A stretch of DNA of 64,000 bases from Cytobacillus sp. IB215665 (GCF_033963835.1 NZ_JAXBME010000006.1:157129-221128); one strand, 5' to 3'. Positions 54,240 to 63,937 are shown, counted from the stretch's first letter. Notes: a model not told the origin generated them from the sequence alone. A program made the numbers and translations.

Positions 54240-56300
54240 TTAATTTATTTTCTCAACCTTGATGGCACATGATTTAAATTCAGCAGTCCCAGAAATGGGA
54301 TCATATTCGTTAAGTGTCAACATATTTGTCGGCACCTCAGACCAATGAAAGCTCATAAAGACAAGCCCAGGGACCATTTTGTTTGTAATCTTCGTTTTCA
54401 CTTTGACACTGCCTCTACGTGAGCTAACTTTGACGAGTTCGCCATCGTCCACACCAAGTTTTGCGGCATCGTCAGGGTGCATATCGATCGTCTCTTCTGT
54501 TTGCTTTATTTTAACCCCATCAGCATAGTATTTGGTTTGCGTATGTGTGTTATATGATTCATATCTTCTTCCAGTCGTAAGGGTAAAAGGGTATTCCTCA
54601 TCTGGTAATTCTAATGGGGCTGTATATGAGACAGGAACAAAAGATGTTTTTTCACTCGTAAATTCAGTAGCATGAAACCGATCGTGTAAATATAATGTAC
54701 CTGGGTGATCCTCTGATGGGCACGGGTAGTGAAGCCCATTTTCGCGGTCAAGTCTTTCATACGGCATTCCACCGTACATTTCTCGAGCTAGATTACGAAC
54801 TTCATTCCAAATTTCTTCACTAGACTGATACTTCATAGGATAGCCCAATCTCGTAGATAGGTCACATAAAATATCCCAATCTTCTCTTGTATTAGGGTTT
54901 GGTTCTATCGCTTTCCTTACACGCTGAACTCTGCGATCTGTATTTGTAAACGTACCCTCTACCTCGCTCCAAGAACGAGCTGGTAAGACAACATCAGCTA
55001 ACTCAGCTGTCTCAGTAAGAAATATATCTTGCACAATTAATAGATCAAGCTTTTCCAAAAGTTCTTTCGTATGTGACATATGGACATCCGCCATGAGAGG
55101 GTTTTCTCCGATTACGTATAATGCCTTTACTTCGCCACTTTCCATCTTTTCGAAAGTTCTCGTTTGGGTATCTCCAGCATGGGGGTTTATTGACACTTGC
55201 CACTCTTTTTCAAAGATTTCTCTATGCACCTGACTACTCACTTTGAAACCGCCAGGTAGTTGATTAGGTAGGCATCCCATGTCGCCTGCACCTTGAACGT
55301 TATTTTGTCCCCTTAGTGGCATAATGCCATTGCCTTCCATACCGATATGACCGGTTAATAAAGCTAAGTTTGCTATGTCGAAAACATTATTGACACCACT
55401 ATGATGTTCAGTAATGCCAAGTGTGTATGCAATCATTGCATTTTGTGCATTGGCATACTGTCTAGCGACGTTAACAATTTGTTCTGGCTGCAAACCAGTG
55501 ATAGCTGCAGCAAATTCAGGAGTATATTTTGCTACCTGCTGTTGAAGGTCATTAATACCATGAGTAACACGCGATATAAAGTTTGCATCATAGAGCTTTT
55601 CTTTCAATATAACATGTATGAAAGCGTTCATTAGAGCGATGTCAGAACCAACATTAATTTGTAAATGTTCATCAGCAAATTTAACCATATCTATTTCCCG
55701 AGGGTCAATTACAATGATCTTCAGCCCTTTTTTAACAGCCCTTTTCATGCGGTTAGCAATAATTGGGTGGGCTTCGGTTGTATTCGATCCCATTAATAAA
55801 AGTACATCTGCCTTATCAAAATCTTCTAATCTATTGGTAGGGAAACCGCTTCCAAGTATAGTCGCCAGACCGGCGACGCTAGGAGCGTGTCAAGTACGGT
55901 TACACCCATCAATATGATTATTTCCAATTGCGGCTCTCACAAATTTTTGAGTAATATAGTTTGTTTCGTTTGTAGAACGAGAACATGCAAACATTGTTAT
56001 TGCGTCTGTACCCCAATTGTTTTTAATGTGCGATAATTTGTTTGCAATGAAAGATAAAGCGTCTTCCCAGCTAGTTGGTATTAGTTTTCCTGCTTTACGA
56101 ATGAGCGGGGATGTTAATCTTGATGGTGAATGCACATAGTTATATGCAAAAGCTCCTTTAATACAAGTTTGTCCTTTGTTCACAGGAGCTTCTTTATCAC
56201 CACGTATTCTAGTAATTTTATTATCGTTTACTTCTAAAACAAGTCCACAACCTGTGCCACAATAGCCGCAAATTGTTTTAACCTTTTTAGACTCTTCCAT
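54240..56300 (-). CDS. fdhF: Selenocysteine-containing formate dehydrogenase, alpha subunit
   Basis: One 687-codon frame read through an in-frame TGA at 55892-55890 (codon 137), giving 686 residues with Sec137. The N-terminal [4Fe-4S] domain has CGYCGTGC and GQTCIKG. The catalytic segment is GCNRT-U-HAPSVAGL, where Sec (or Cys in homologues) binds molybdenum/tungsten and is followed by the essential His. MPD-cofactor motifs MGSNTTEAHP, RGQNNVQGAGD and IGENPLMADV follow; a molybdopterin-dinucleotide-binding domain forms the C-terminus (TTGRRYESYNTHTQT). Size resembles FdhH of E. coli. Start ATG 56300 follows AAAGGAGG. No fdhD, electron-transfer or selA/B/D gene is in the window. Confidence 0.9.
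55846..55892 (-). promoter_or_regulatory. SECIS element
   Basis: In mRNA sense, directly after the TGA, GTCGCC-GGTCT-GGCGAC (55877-55861) forms a 6-bp stem with a GGUCU loop. The GGU CUG codons stand 7 and 8 codons after TGA, the same place as in the E. coli fdhF SECIS as I remember it. The reading frame passes through it without a stop. Confidence 0.85.
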
Positions 56301-56499
56301 ACTCTTATCCTCCTTTACAATCTAATAAAGATCAAGTTGTTTAACAAAGATGATAAGCTTACTATTATTTTAGCAAATCCTCATTTATGTTTGTGTGAAT
56401 TTTCTAGTGAAAACATAGAAAATTTCATCATAATTGCTCTGGTCATCCTTTGTTATAATTTTTTAGAATTATGATTGTGAAGTTGAAGAACAAATGCCA

Positions 56500-56780
56500 C
56501 GATACTACAATTGTGCACGTGTTCCAATAAGATGCGAAAAGCTATTGTGAAATCTGCTTGTATAAAAGGCTCGTCTCGTAAACTTTGTTGCTATTGTAAT
56601 TAAATTAGTTCCAAAAATGTGGTTTTAAATTGTTAGTCATCGTTGTACAGAAGATAAGATGCCACGAACTCTAGTTAAGCACGTATTTATTTCTGAATAC
56701 GAAAACAGCCTTACATAAAAATGAAACAGTAAGATTAGTTTTATGATAGAAAAGATGCTACGATCACAAGATGTGATGTG
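56500..56780. repeat. Dispersed repeat family A, copy 5 (composite)
   Basis: Head module AAAGGCTCGTCTCGTAAAC with TTTGTTGCTATTG at 56563-56600. Downstream module AGATAAGATGCCACGAACTC at about 56652. Further AGAAAAGATGCTACGA and AAATGCCACGA fragments at 56742 and 56505. At least two overlapping copies. The only other element in 56301-56833 is the fdhF promoter region. Confidence 0.6.
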
Positions 56781-56833
56781 CAAATTCTTATATCTTAGAA
56801 AGAATTTCAGCAATCAATGTGAAAGCTCCGTAT

Positions 56834-56869
56834 AAAAAACTCTTGGTCCCATTAATTGGTGACCAAGAG
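56834..56869 (-). terminator. Terminator of the YjcZ-type gene
   Basis: Stem CTCTTGGTC / GACCAAGAG (9 bp), 12-nt loop, followed in the minus direction by TTTTTT. Confidence 0.8.
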
Positions 56870-56918
56870 GTGTTTTTAAGCTTTAAATCAATTGTGTTGA
56901 GAAATCTCAGCGTGCAAA

Positions 56919-57020
56919 TTAATAACCAAAACGGCCTACACAAGCACAACCAATTATGATTAATAAAATGAACAACACGACTACTAATGCAAATATACCG
57001 CCACCGCCATATTCTGCCAC
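56919..57020 (-). CDS. YjcZ-family sporulation peptide (33 aa)
   Basis: GTG 57020 with AAGGAGGG upstream encodes MAEYGGGGIFALVVVLFILL, then IIIGCACVGRFGY. The Gly-rich start, single span ending IIIGCAC and short aromatic tail are the YjcZ pattern found in spore-formers. The exact role is unknown; expected in the forespore or mother-cell membrane. Confidence 0.85.
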   Translation of the reverse strand: MAEYGGGGIFALVVVLFILLIIIGCACVGRFGY

Positions 57021-57599
57021 TTATAACCCTCCTTATAGGATAATTAATGAGGCCTAATTGCCTCGTTAAAAATAACATATGCAACCTAGGTAATATTGCT
57101 TGGGTCATTCAACTATTTTATGGAGAAATTTTTCATCATTTACAAGGCTCTTTTCTTATTCTTTGTCACAAAATTAACTGAAATTTATCAGCTAGATTGA
57201 GGAATTATTTATAGCTGTTGCTAATGATGCAAAGTGGAATAGTATCGCGTACTACAATGGCATGGGTTAATCTAAAACGAAATAAAAACTTATATGGCAA
57301 AAACAACGTGATAAAAGTGAGAAGGGTAGCGCGCTACTAAAAGTTTGTGTTTGGCGAGGGTGTTGACTTGTTTAATCAATTTGATTAGGATGCACTCTTT
57401 TTGTAGTGTGCTATTGTTATTCTTCGTTGCAATTGAGACTCAGTTAGGTCAGCAACAAGAAAAATTTGCAATTGAGCTTATTGTTAAATGAAAAAGGCTG
57501 TTTCCTAAAGGTTATTATTTAGTATAAATAATTGTAAGTCTGGAATTATCTGATAAAATAAATAATTGTGTGAAAAAGTAGAGAAAAGGAGGGTATCAA
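57021..57599. other. Intergenic region with a repeat A fragment
   Basis: No gene. 57405-57470 (TTCTTCGTTGCAATTGAGAC, TCAGTTAGGTCAGCAA) is a diverged family A copy. The region ends with the AAAGGAGGG site of the VOC gene. Confidence 0.4.
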
Positions 57600-57995
57600 T
57601 TGTCACAAGGACTTATACATCATATTGAAATAAATGTTAATGATTTGAAGACTTCAATTGCCTTTTGGAGTTGGGTATTAGAAGAATTAGGATATGAACC
57701 TTTTCAGAAGTGGGAAAGTGGTCAAAGTTGGAAGATTGGAGACACATACATTGTTTTCGTTCAAACTGATGAAAGATTTATGGACATACCTTATCATAGA
57801 TGCAGAGTAGGTTTAAATCATTTGGCTTTCCACGCAAGTTCACGACAACAGGTTGACGATATGACAAAAAAGTTAAAAGAAAAGGGTGTGAAAATTCTTT
57901 ATACTGATAAACATCCCTTCGCAGGAGGAGAAAAATATTACGCAGTATTTTTTGAAGACCCAGACAGAATTAAGGTCGAATTAGTAGCTCCTTGA
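57600..57995 (+). CDS. VOC family (glyoxalase-like) protein
   Basis: 131 residues. Metal-ligand positions are HHIEINVNDL at the start, GLNHLAFHASS in the middle and the closing YYAVFFEDPDRIKVELVAP with Glu. TTG 57600 follows AAAGGAGGG. Similar to small glyoxalase/dioxygenase-superfamily proteins of Bacillus; substrate unknown. Confidence 0.82.
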   Translation: MSQGLIHHIEINVNDLKTSIAFWSWVLEELGYEPFQKWESGQSWKIGDTYIVFVQTDERFMDIPYHRCRVGLNHLAFHASSRQQVDDMTKKLKEKGVKILYTDKHPFAGGEKYYAVFFEDPDRIKVELVAP

Positions 57996-58107
57996 TCTCT
58001 ATTTAACCTATAAATTTAGAGTTCTTTTATTATGCATTCCTTCACATCTCAACAGCTGTTTAATTAGCCTTTTGACACGATGAAATAAGCATTTGTCTAT
58101 TCGGTTA

Positions 58108-58254
58108 TCACATGCTAACAACACATTGCTTTAAGCTTTCATTTACTGTTAGGTGTAATAAATCACCTATTGTAGAATCAATTTCTTCCGCTTTAACAAG
58201 CCCTGTTCCTGCAATCATATTGCCCTTGCTATTTTGTCCGACTACAACAGTGAT
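58108..58254 (-). pseudogene. Possible gene remnant
   Basis: A 48-codon minus-strand stretch reads ITVVVGQNSKGNMIAGTGLV then KAEEIDSTIGDLLHLTVNES before a stop. It has protein-like composition but no start, and the flanks are full of stops. Family unknown. The rest of 57996-58628 has no supported feature except the promoter-like AT-rich DNA before liaF. Confidence 0.3.
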
Positions 58255-58628
58255 TTAGAGGTTTGACATTCTCTTTTTCTTGTCTTTCTATGTGTGATTT
58301 ACGTTTCGTGCTTCCTTGAAGCAATAAATAACATTTCATGGAGCCTTTGGATAAGACAAACAATAGGTCTACAGACTGAGAACCCTCCGTGCCGTAGCAT
58401 GTTTTCTTACGTATGAGGTATGTTTATAATAATGGTATAATATTAAAATATTTGACAGATTGCTAGTCGTATTTCGATCTAATAGGTAATCATTATTTAA
58501 AGCAACAATGTTCACTATCCTTTTAAAGTATATTTATAAAATTGAGTGGATAAGAAGGAACATTCAGTATTAAAGTCAAATTATTTATGGGGAGAACACA
58601 AGTGAGGTTCTTTTCTGGAGGGTTTATT

Positions 58629-59441
58629 ATGAAAACACTTAGTCAATTTATTTGGGGATTTTTATTAGTTGGAATTGGGATCGTACTATTATTGATGAAT
58701 ATTAATGTTATTACATTAAATGTAAGAGATGTTTTTCACTTTTCATATCCGTTTTTATTCGTCATCATCGGCTTAAAATGGGTGGTAGAATGGGCAATTA
58801 CTAAGGGAAGAACAGGATGGTTTAAAGGAGTCTTTTTTATAATTTTTGGGTCATTACTTATACTTGATAGATTTTATATTATTGAATTTGGATTTTGGGA
58901 TGTATATAAATTGTGGCCACTTTTCTTCATTTTTCTCGGGTTGGAAATGTTCCGCAACAGGAAAATTACAGTTATAAAAGTTGAGAAGGATAGTAAAAGG
59001 AAGGAAAAAATGTTGAAAAAGGTCAGTGAATTCTATGATGAAGACGCTGATATACCTCACGACTCAAAGGGGGTTATCTTGAAAAATTTTTCTATAGGCA
59101 CAATGAAATTCGATGACGAAAATTGGGCTGTTAAACCAATTAATATTAAGAATATGATTGGTGACTACTATTTTGATTTTAGCAGAGCTTATATCCCTGA
59201 TAAAGAAACTGAAATAGTTATTCAAGGATTAGTTGGAGATATTAAAATGCTTATTCCAGAAGATGTTGCTTGTAAGATCGACACGACAGTAAACATGGGA
59301 GAAGTAAAAGTTTTTGAACTTAGAAAAGATGGAGTCCACAATACTATAAGCTTCGAGTCTGACAACTATCCATCTGCTTCTAGAAAGCTAACAATCCATC
59401 TTTCATTAAAAGCAGGTTCAATTCGAGTAGATCGAGTGTAG
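58629..59441 (+). CDS. liaF: LiaF-like membrane regulator
   Basis: 270 residues. Four N-terminal spans (FIWGFLLVGIGIVLLLMNI onward), a charged linker at about 125-160, then the cell-wall-active/LiaF C-terminal domain (FSRAYIPDKETEIVIQGLVG, DIKMLIPEDVACKIDTTVNM, GEV). In B. subtilis LiaF keeps LiaRS off until the envelope is stressed. ATG 58629 follows TGGAGGG; the frame extends further upstream without support. 12 bp before liaS. Confidence 0.88.
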   Translation: MKTLSQFIWGFLLVGIGIVLLLMNINVITLNVRDVFHFSYPFLFVIIGLKWVVEWAITKGRTGWFKGVFFIIFGSLLILDRFYIIEFGFWDVYKLWPLFFIFLGLEMFRNRKITVIKVEKDSKRKEKMLKKVSEFYDEDADIPHDSKGVILKNFSIGTMKFDDENWAVKPINIKNMIGDYYFDFSRAYIPDKETEIVIQGLVGDIKMLIPEDVACKIDTTVNMGEVKVFELRKDGVHNTISFESDNYPSASRKLTIHLSLKAGSIRVDRV

Positions 59442-59453
59442 GAGGAAAAGCTC

Positions 59454-60515
59454 ATGCTTAAAAATATTATAAGTATACGTTTTCAATTTATTCGCTCCCA
59501 TCTCGTAGCTGCTCTAGTGTCAACTATCCTTTTCTTTGTTGGTTTACAGCTGTTTTTCTTGTTTTTTCCTACTCAATCCATACACATTCCTACAATCTTG
59601 TGGATGACGGTGTTTGTTACATGTATATCAATAGGATCGGGTATTTTTATTGGCTACCGGAATAGCATGTCTATCAAAAAGAGAATAGAGGATGTTTCAA
59701 CATATATAACTGTGTTATCGAGAGGGAATTTATCAGAGCGTATACAAAGCGAAGAAAAAGATGAAATTGGCAGAATTAGTGATGAATTGAACCAACTAGC
59801 GATAAAAATCGAGGGACAAGTAGAATCATTGCAACGGCTTGCAGAGCAAAAAGCAGAGTTAGCTAATAATGCGCATACAGTAGCGGTTGTTGAAGAACGA
59901 CAAAGACTAGCTAGAGACCTTCATGATGCAGTAAGTCAACAGCTTTTTGCGTTAAGTATGTTATCGTCAGCTGCAGTCCGACTTATTGATGATGACCCGA
60001 ATTTAGCTAAGAAACAGCTTCAGGAAATAGGAGATATGGCTGGTCAAGCTCAAGTGGAAATGCGAGCTCTCTTGCTTCATCTCAGACCTGTGCGTTTGTC
60101 AGGAGAGCCTCTCGATCAAGCAATTAACCAGCTCGTTAATGAGCTTGAGCAAAGATGCCCGATCAAATTTAAAGTTTCTATTCAAAATATAAATGACCTT
60201 TCATTTGCAGTGGAGGATCATTTATTTAGAATCGTTCAAGAAGCTTTAGCAAATAGTTTACGTCATGCTGACGCATCAAAGATGAAAATCGATTTATATA
60301 AGAGAGATCAATATATTTTTTTACACGTCTATGATAATGGCAAAGGGTTTGATGTAACGAATTTAAAAATGGCTTCATATGGTCTACACACGATGAAAGA
60401 ACGGTGTGAAGAAATTGGTGGACAGTTTAGCGTGAAATCCAACGTTGGAGAAGGAACATATATCGATATTCGCATACCTTTTAAAGGAGGAGAACACGAT
60501 GGAGAAGAAAATTAA
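59454..60515 (+). CDS. liaS: Sensor histidine kinase LiaS
   Basis: A 353-residue kinase of the NarL partner class. Two spans (VAALVSTILFFVGLQLFFLF and a second near residue 50) with a very short external loop, so intramembrane sensing. HAMP at about 75-125, HisKA_3 phosphoacceptor RLARDLHDAVSQQLFALSML (His is the phosphorylated residue), and HATPase with DNGKGF and GLHTMKER. Phosphorylates LiaR. AGGAGG precedes ATG. Confidence 0.9.
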   Translation: MLKNIISIRFQFIRSHLVAALVSTILFFVGLQLFFLFFPTQSIHIPTILWMTVFVTCISIGSGIFIGYRNSMSIKKRIEDVSTYITVLSRGNLSERIQSEEKDEIGRISDELNQLAIKIEGQVESLQRLAEQKAELANNAHTVAVVEERQRLARDLHDAVSQQLFALSMLSSAAVRLIDDDPNLAKKQLQEIGDMAGQAQVEMRALLLHLRPVRLSGEPLDQAINQLVNELEQRCPIKFKVSIQNINDLSFAVEDHLFRIVQEALANSLRHADASKMKIDLYKRDQYIFLHVYDNGKGFDVTNLKMASYGLHTMKERCEEIGGQFSVKSNVGEGTYIDIRIPFKGGEHDGEEN

Positions 60516-61137
60516 AGTGGTCGTTGTAGATGATCATGAAATGGTAAGAAGAGGTATTATTTCCTATCTTATGACTGAGCGGGATATTGAGATAGTTGGT
60601 GAAGGTAAAAATGGCAAGGAAGGAATTGAATTAGTAAAAAAGAACAAACCTGACGTTGTGTTAATGGATTTATTAATGGAGGGTGGTACAGGCATCGATG
60701 CAACCAAGCAAGTTATGGCTATCAATCCAACGTGTAAAGTCATCATTTTAACAAGCTATTATGATGATGAACAAGTATTTCCAGCAATAGAAGCCGGAGC
60801 ATTTAGTTATTTACTAAAAACATCACGAGCCGATCAAATAAGTGATGCCATTCGCAAAGCATTTCGTGGAGAAAATGTAATTGAACCAAAAGTAGCTAAT
60901 AAAATGATGAATCGTTTTCGAAATAGTTCTGAAAAACCACATGACAAGCTTACTGATAGAGAATTAGATGTGTTAATATGTTTAGGTGATGGTTTAACCA
61001 ATCAAGAGATTAGTGATAAATTATTTATTGGGGTAAAAACGGTAAAAACACATGTGAGTAACATCCTTAGTAAACTTGAAGTAGCTGACCGAACCCAAGC
61101 AGCCATTTACGCTAATCGCAATGGTTTAGTAGGTTAA
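60499..61137 (+). CDS. liaR: Response regulator LiaR
   Basis: 212 residues. The receiver domain has acidic pair DDHEMVRRG, phosphoacceptor Asp in VVLMDLLMEGGTG, the T in ILTSYYDD and the K in YLLKTSR. The C-terminal LuxR-type HTH is LTDRELDVLICLGDGLTNQE, with TVKTHVSNILSKL. ATG 60499 follows AAAGGAGGAG and overlaps the liaS end by 17 bp. Activates envelope-stress genes; no liaIH target is next to it. Confidence 0.9.
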   Translation: MEKKIKVVVVDDHEMVRRGIISYLMTERDIEIVGEGKNGKEGIELVKKNKPDVVLMDLLMEGGTGIDATKQVMAINPTCKVIILTSYYDDEQVFPAIEAGAFSYLLKTSRADQISDAIRKAFRGENVIEPKVANKMMNRFRNSSEKPHDKLTDRELDVLICLGDGLTNQEISDKLFIGVKTVKTHVSNILSKLEVADRTQAAIYANRNGLVG

Positions 61138-61158
61138 TAAATAGTTTTTTTATGTTTT

Positions 61159-61300
61159 TTTAAGTCTCTTTTAGATAACTTTGTGTTGCCATTGTTCCTA
61201 AACAAAAAGGTAACATCTAACAGTCATCTTTATATAGAAGAAAAGATGCCACGAACGGTATATGGTTACGGGTAACACATTAACCAATCGAAAAGCTTAT
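61159..61300. repeat. Dispersed repeat family A, copy 7
   Basis: TTTAGATAACTTTGTGTTGC then CATTGTTCC (head), and AGAAAAGATGCCACGAAC at about 61238, separated by about 60 bp as in copy 5. Confidence 0.55.
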
Positions 61301-61349
61301 TTAACGTTTTACTTTAATTTATAATATTTTAGGAGGTTATTTAGAAGGC

Positions 61350-62813
61350 ATGAAAAGTATAAAAAATTATTGGAGAGAAGAATCCACTATATTTGAAATG
61401 CAAGAAGCTATGGACGCTGAACTCATTTCTTCTAAGCAACTTGTTTTGTTTTTTTTACATAGAATAGCATCCTTTGATAGCGAAGGACTTGCAATCAATT
61501 CCATTGCACAAATTAATCCTGATGCACTACATATTGCAGAATCTCTTGACAGGGAAAGAAAGTTAACAGGAGCTCGAGGTCACTTGCATGGAATTCCTAT
61601 TTTATTAAAAGATAACATAGATACAGATGATAAAATGAATACGAGTGCAGGGTCATTAGTGCTAGCAGATTCTTATGCTGCTGATGATGCTTTTGTAGTA
61701 AAGCAGTTACGAAAAGCAGGGGCAGTGATACTTGGGAAAACTAACATGACTGAATTTGCTAATTATATGGCTGAAAATATGCCTTCAGGCTATAGTTCAA
61801 AGGGTGGACAAGTATTAAACCCGTACGGACCTGGTAGGTTTGATGTTGGAGGTTCAAGTTCGGGCTCTGGTGCAGCAATAGCAGCTAACTTTGCAGCTGC
61901 AGCTATAGGAACTGAGACATCTGGATCGATTCTAAACCCAGCTGTAAACAATTCCCTCGTTGGCATCAAACCTACGGTTGGTCTTGTCAGTCGCGATGGA
62001 ATCATTCCGATAGCTTTCAGTCAAGATGTTGCAGGCCCAATGGCAAGAAATGTGAGCGACGCTGCAATCTTGTTAAGTGCAATTACTGGCATAGATCATG
62101 AAGACCCGTCAACAGCCATTAGCATAGGGCAAACGAAGAATGATTACAGTCAATTTCTGAATAAAGATGGTTTAAAAGGAGCAAAGATTGGTGTCTTTCA
62201 AGATGTTGAATTTGATTGTGCTAGTGAAAGAAAACTCATTCAATCCGTTATTGATGTCATGCGTGAGGAAGGGGCAACAATCGTAGAATCAATTACTATT
62301 CCGTCCTATAAATCACACTGGGATTGGAACGTATTGGATTACGAATTTAAGCCAGCAATCAATGCATATTTAAAGAAGTTGAATCACGGTCAAATCCGTA
62401 CACTTGAAGATATCATTTCTTATAATGACAGTGTTCCTGAGAAAGCACTAAAATATGGGCAACACTATTTTTTACAATCCCAAAGTAAAAGTGGTGCATT
62501 AACTGAGGCCGAATATATTCATAGTAGAGCGAATGATATTTCTTTATCGAGAGACCAAGGGATTGACTACGCAATAGATAAATACGACGTTGATGTGATT
62601 TTATTTCCTTCAGATTCTGGAGCAGATATAGCAGCCAGAGCTGGCTATCCATCAATAAGTGTACCTTGCGGCTTTACTACAGATGGCAAGCCATATGGGT
62701 TCACATTGACAGGAAAAGCATTTACAGAACCACAATTAATAAAAATAGCTTACTCATACGAACAAAAAACAAAGCACCGTCAACCCCCAAGGAGTCAGCT
62801 CTCTGGCGCTTAG
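61350..62813 (+). CDS. Amidase (amidase-signature family)
   Basis: 487 residues. Ser-cisSer-Lys catalytic system: Lys in LLKDNIDTDD (about residue 89), GGSSSGSGAAIAANFA (Ser about 170) and TETSGSILNPA (nucleophile Ser about 195). Hydrolyses amides to acids; the substrate is open, but length and the lack of a gatABC context argue against GatA. ATG 61350 with AGGAGG 13 nt and GAAGG 2 nt upstream. Probably co-transcribed with cysK 53 bp later. Confidence 0.85.
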   Translation: MKSIKNYWREESTIFEMQEAMDAELISSKQLVLFFLHRIASFDSEGLAINSIAQINPDALHIAESLDRERKLTGARGHLHGIPILLKDNIDTDDKMNTSAGSLVLADSYAADDAFVVKQLRKAGAVILGKTNMTEFANYMAENMPSGYSSKGGQVLNPYGPGRFDVGGSSSGSGAAIAANFAAAAIGTETSGSILNPAVNNSLVGIKPTVGLVSRDGIIPIAFSQDVAGPMARNVSDAAILLSAITGIDHEDPSTAISIGQTKNDYSQFLNKDGLKGAKIGVFQDVEFDCASERKLIQSVIDVMREEGATIVESITIPSYKSHWDWNVLDYEFKPAINAYLKKLNHGQIRTLEDIISYNDSVPEKALKYGQHYFLQSQSKSGALTEAEYIHSRANDISLSRDQGIDYAIDKYDVDVILFPSDSGADIAARAGYPSISVPCGFTTDGKPYGFTLTGKAFTEPQLIKIAYSYEQKTKHRQPPRSQLSGA

Positions 62814-62832
62814 AAGTGTAAATATAGCAGTG

Positions 62833-62852
62833 GGGGTCTTGGTCTTGACCCC
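62833..62852 (+). promoter_or_regulatory. GC-rich hairpin abutting the cysK ribosome binding site
   Basis: GGGGTC / GACCCC, 6 bp with an 8-nt loop, ends 2-3 nt before AAGGAGTG. No T-run, so more likely an mRNA-processing or translation-control structure than a terminator. Confidence 0.45.
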
Positions 62853-62866
62853 GAAGGAGTGTACAT

Positions 62867-63796
62867 ATGCGTGTCGTGCAAAATATTGCAGATTTAATTG
62901 GTAATACGCCACTTGTTAAAATAAATCGACTCACAGGTCAAAATGGAGCAACGGTTTATATTAAGCTTGAATACTACAACCCGAGTAGAAGTGTAAAAGA
63001 TCGTGCAGCCTATAATATGATTATTGAGGCGGAAAAGCGCGGGTTGCTAAAACCTGGTACAACAATTATAGAGCCTACTTCTGGTAATACTGGTATCGGC
63101 CTGGCTATGAATGCTGCAGCGAGAGGGTATCAAGCTATTATCGTTATGCCTGACACAATGACAGAAGAGAGAATTAACCTCGTTAAAGCATATGGAGCAA
63201 AGGTTGTCTTAACCCCTGGTGAACAGCGTATGCCTGGAGCGATAGAGAAAGCAAAAGAATTAGCGAAACAGATTCCTAATAGTTTTATCCCAATGCAATT
63301 TGAAAACGAAGCAAATCCAAATGCCCACCGTACAACTACAGCGGTTGAAATAATTGAAGCTATGAAGCAAATTGGTAAAACACCGTCAGCTTTTGTTGCG
63401 ACATCTGGAACTGGCGGTACGATTACAGGAACTGGTGAAACGTTAAAAGAAGAATATGAAAGCATAAAGGTATATGTTGTTGAGCCATCGGGTTCGCCGG
63501 TTTTATCTGGGGGGCAGCCAGGTAAGCATAAACTTGTTGGAACGAGTCCGGGGTTTATTCCTGATACGTTAAATACAAACATATATGATGAAATTATCAA
63601 AATCAAGGATGACCAAGCCTACAGTATTGTTCGAGATCTTGCATCAAAAGAAGGTATTCTTGTTGGGCCGTCTTCAGGTGCGGCTGTTTATGCAGCTATA
63701 CAGGTTGCGAAAAAATTATCACCACAGGATATTGTTATATGTATGACCGCTGACTCTGGGGAACGCTATTTATCCAGTGATGTATTCAAAGATTGA
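62867..63796 (+). CDS. cysK: Cysteine synthase (O-acetylserine sulfhydrylase)
   Basis: A 309-residue fold-type II PLP enzyme. PLP Lys in SRSVKDRAAYN (about residue 44), EPTSGNTGIGLA substrate loop, TSGTGGTITGTGE phosphate-binding loop and VGPSSGAA near the C-terminus. Converts O-acetylserine and sulfide to cysteine. AAGGAGTG precedes ATG 62867. Complete; no CymR box was identified. Confidence 0.92.
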   Translation: MRVVQNIADLIGNTPLVKINRLTGQNGATVYIKLEYYNPSRSVKDRAAYNMIIEAEKRGLLKPGTTIIEPTSGNTGIGLAMNAAARGYQAIIVMPDTMTEERINLVKAYGAKVVLTPGEQRMPGAIEKAKELAKQIPNSFIPMQFENEANPNAHRTTTAVEIIEAMKQIGKTPSAFVATSGTGGTITGTGETLKEEYESIKVYVVEPSGSPVLSGGQPGKHKLVGTSPGFIPDTLNTNIYDEIIKIKDDQAYSIVRDLASKEGILVGPSSGAAVYAAIQVAKKLSPQDIVICMTADSGERYLSSDVFKD

Positions 63797-63937
63797 CGGT
63801 TTGTATAGAGCGAAAGCCATATCTATATGAATTATTACCTAAATAAACCTTCAATCTGTTCATATAATTATTTTGGCAAAGAAGTGATTAATTCTTAAAT
63901 ATCCATGTTAACTTCAGTCAGTTATTAACAAAACAAA

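Noticed and set aside
55793..55890. Frameshifted or pseudogene reading of the formate dehydrogenase
   Set aside because: Both parts are in the same frame and the only interruption is TGA at the known Sec position followed by a SECIS-like hairpin.
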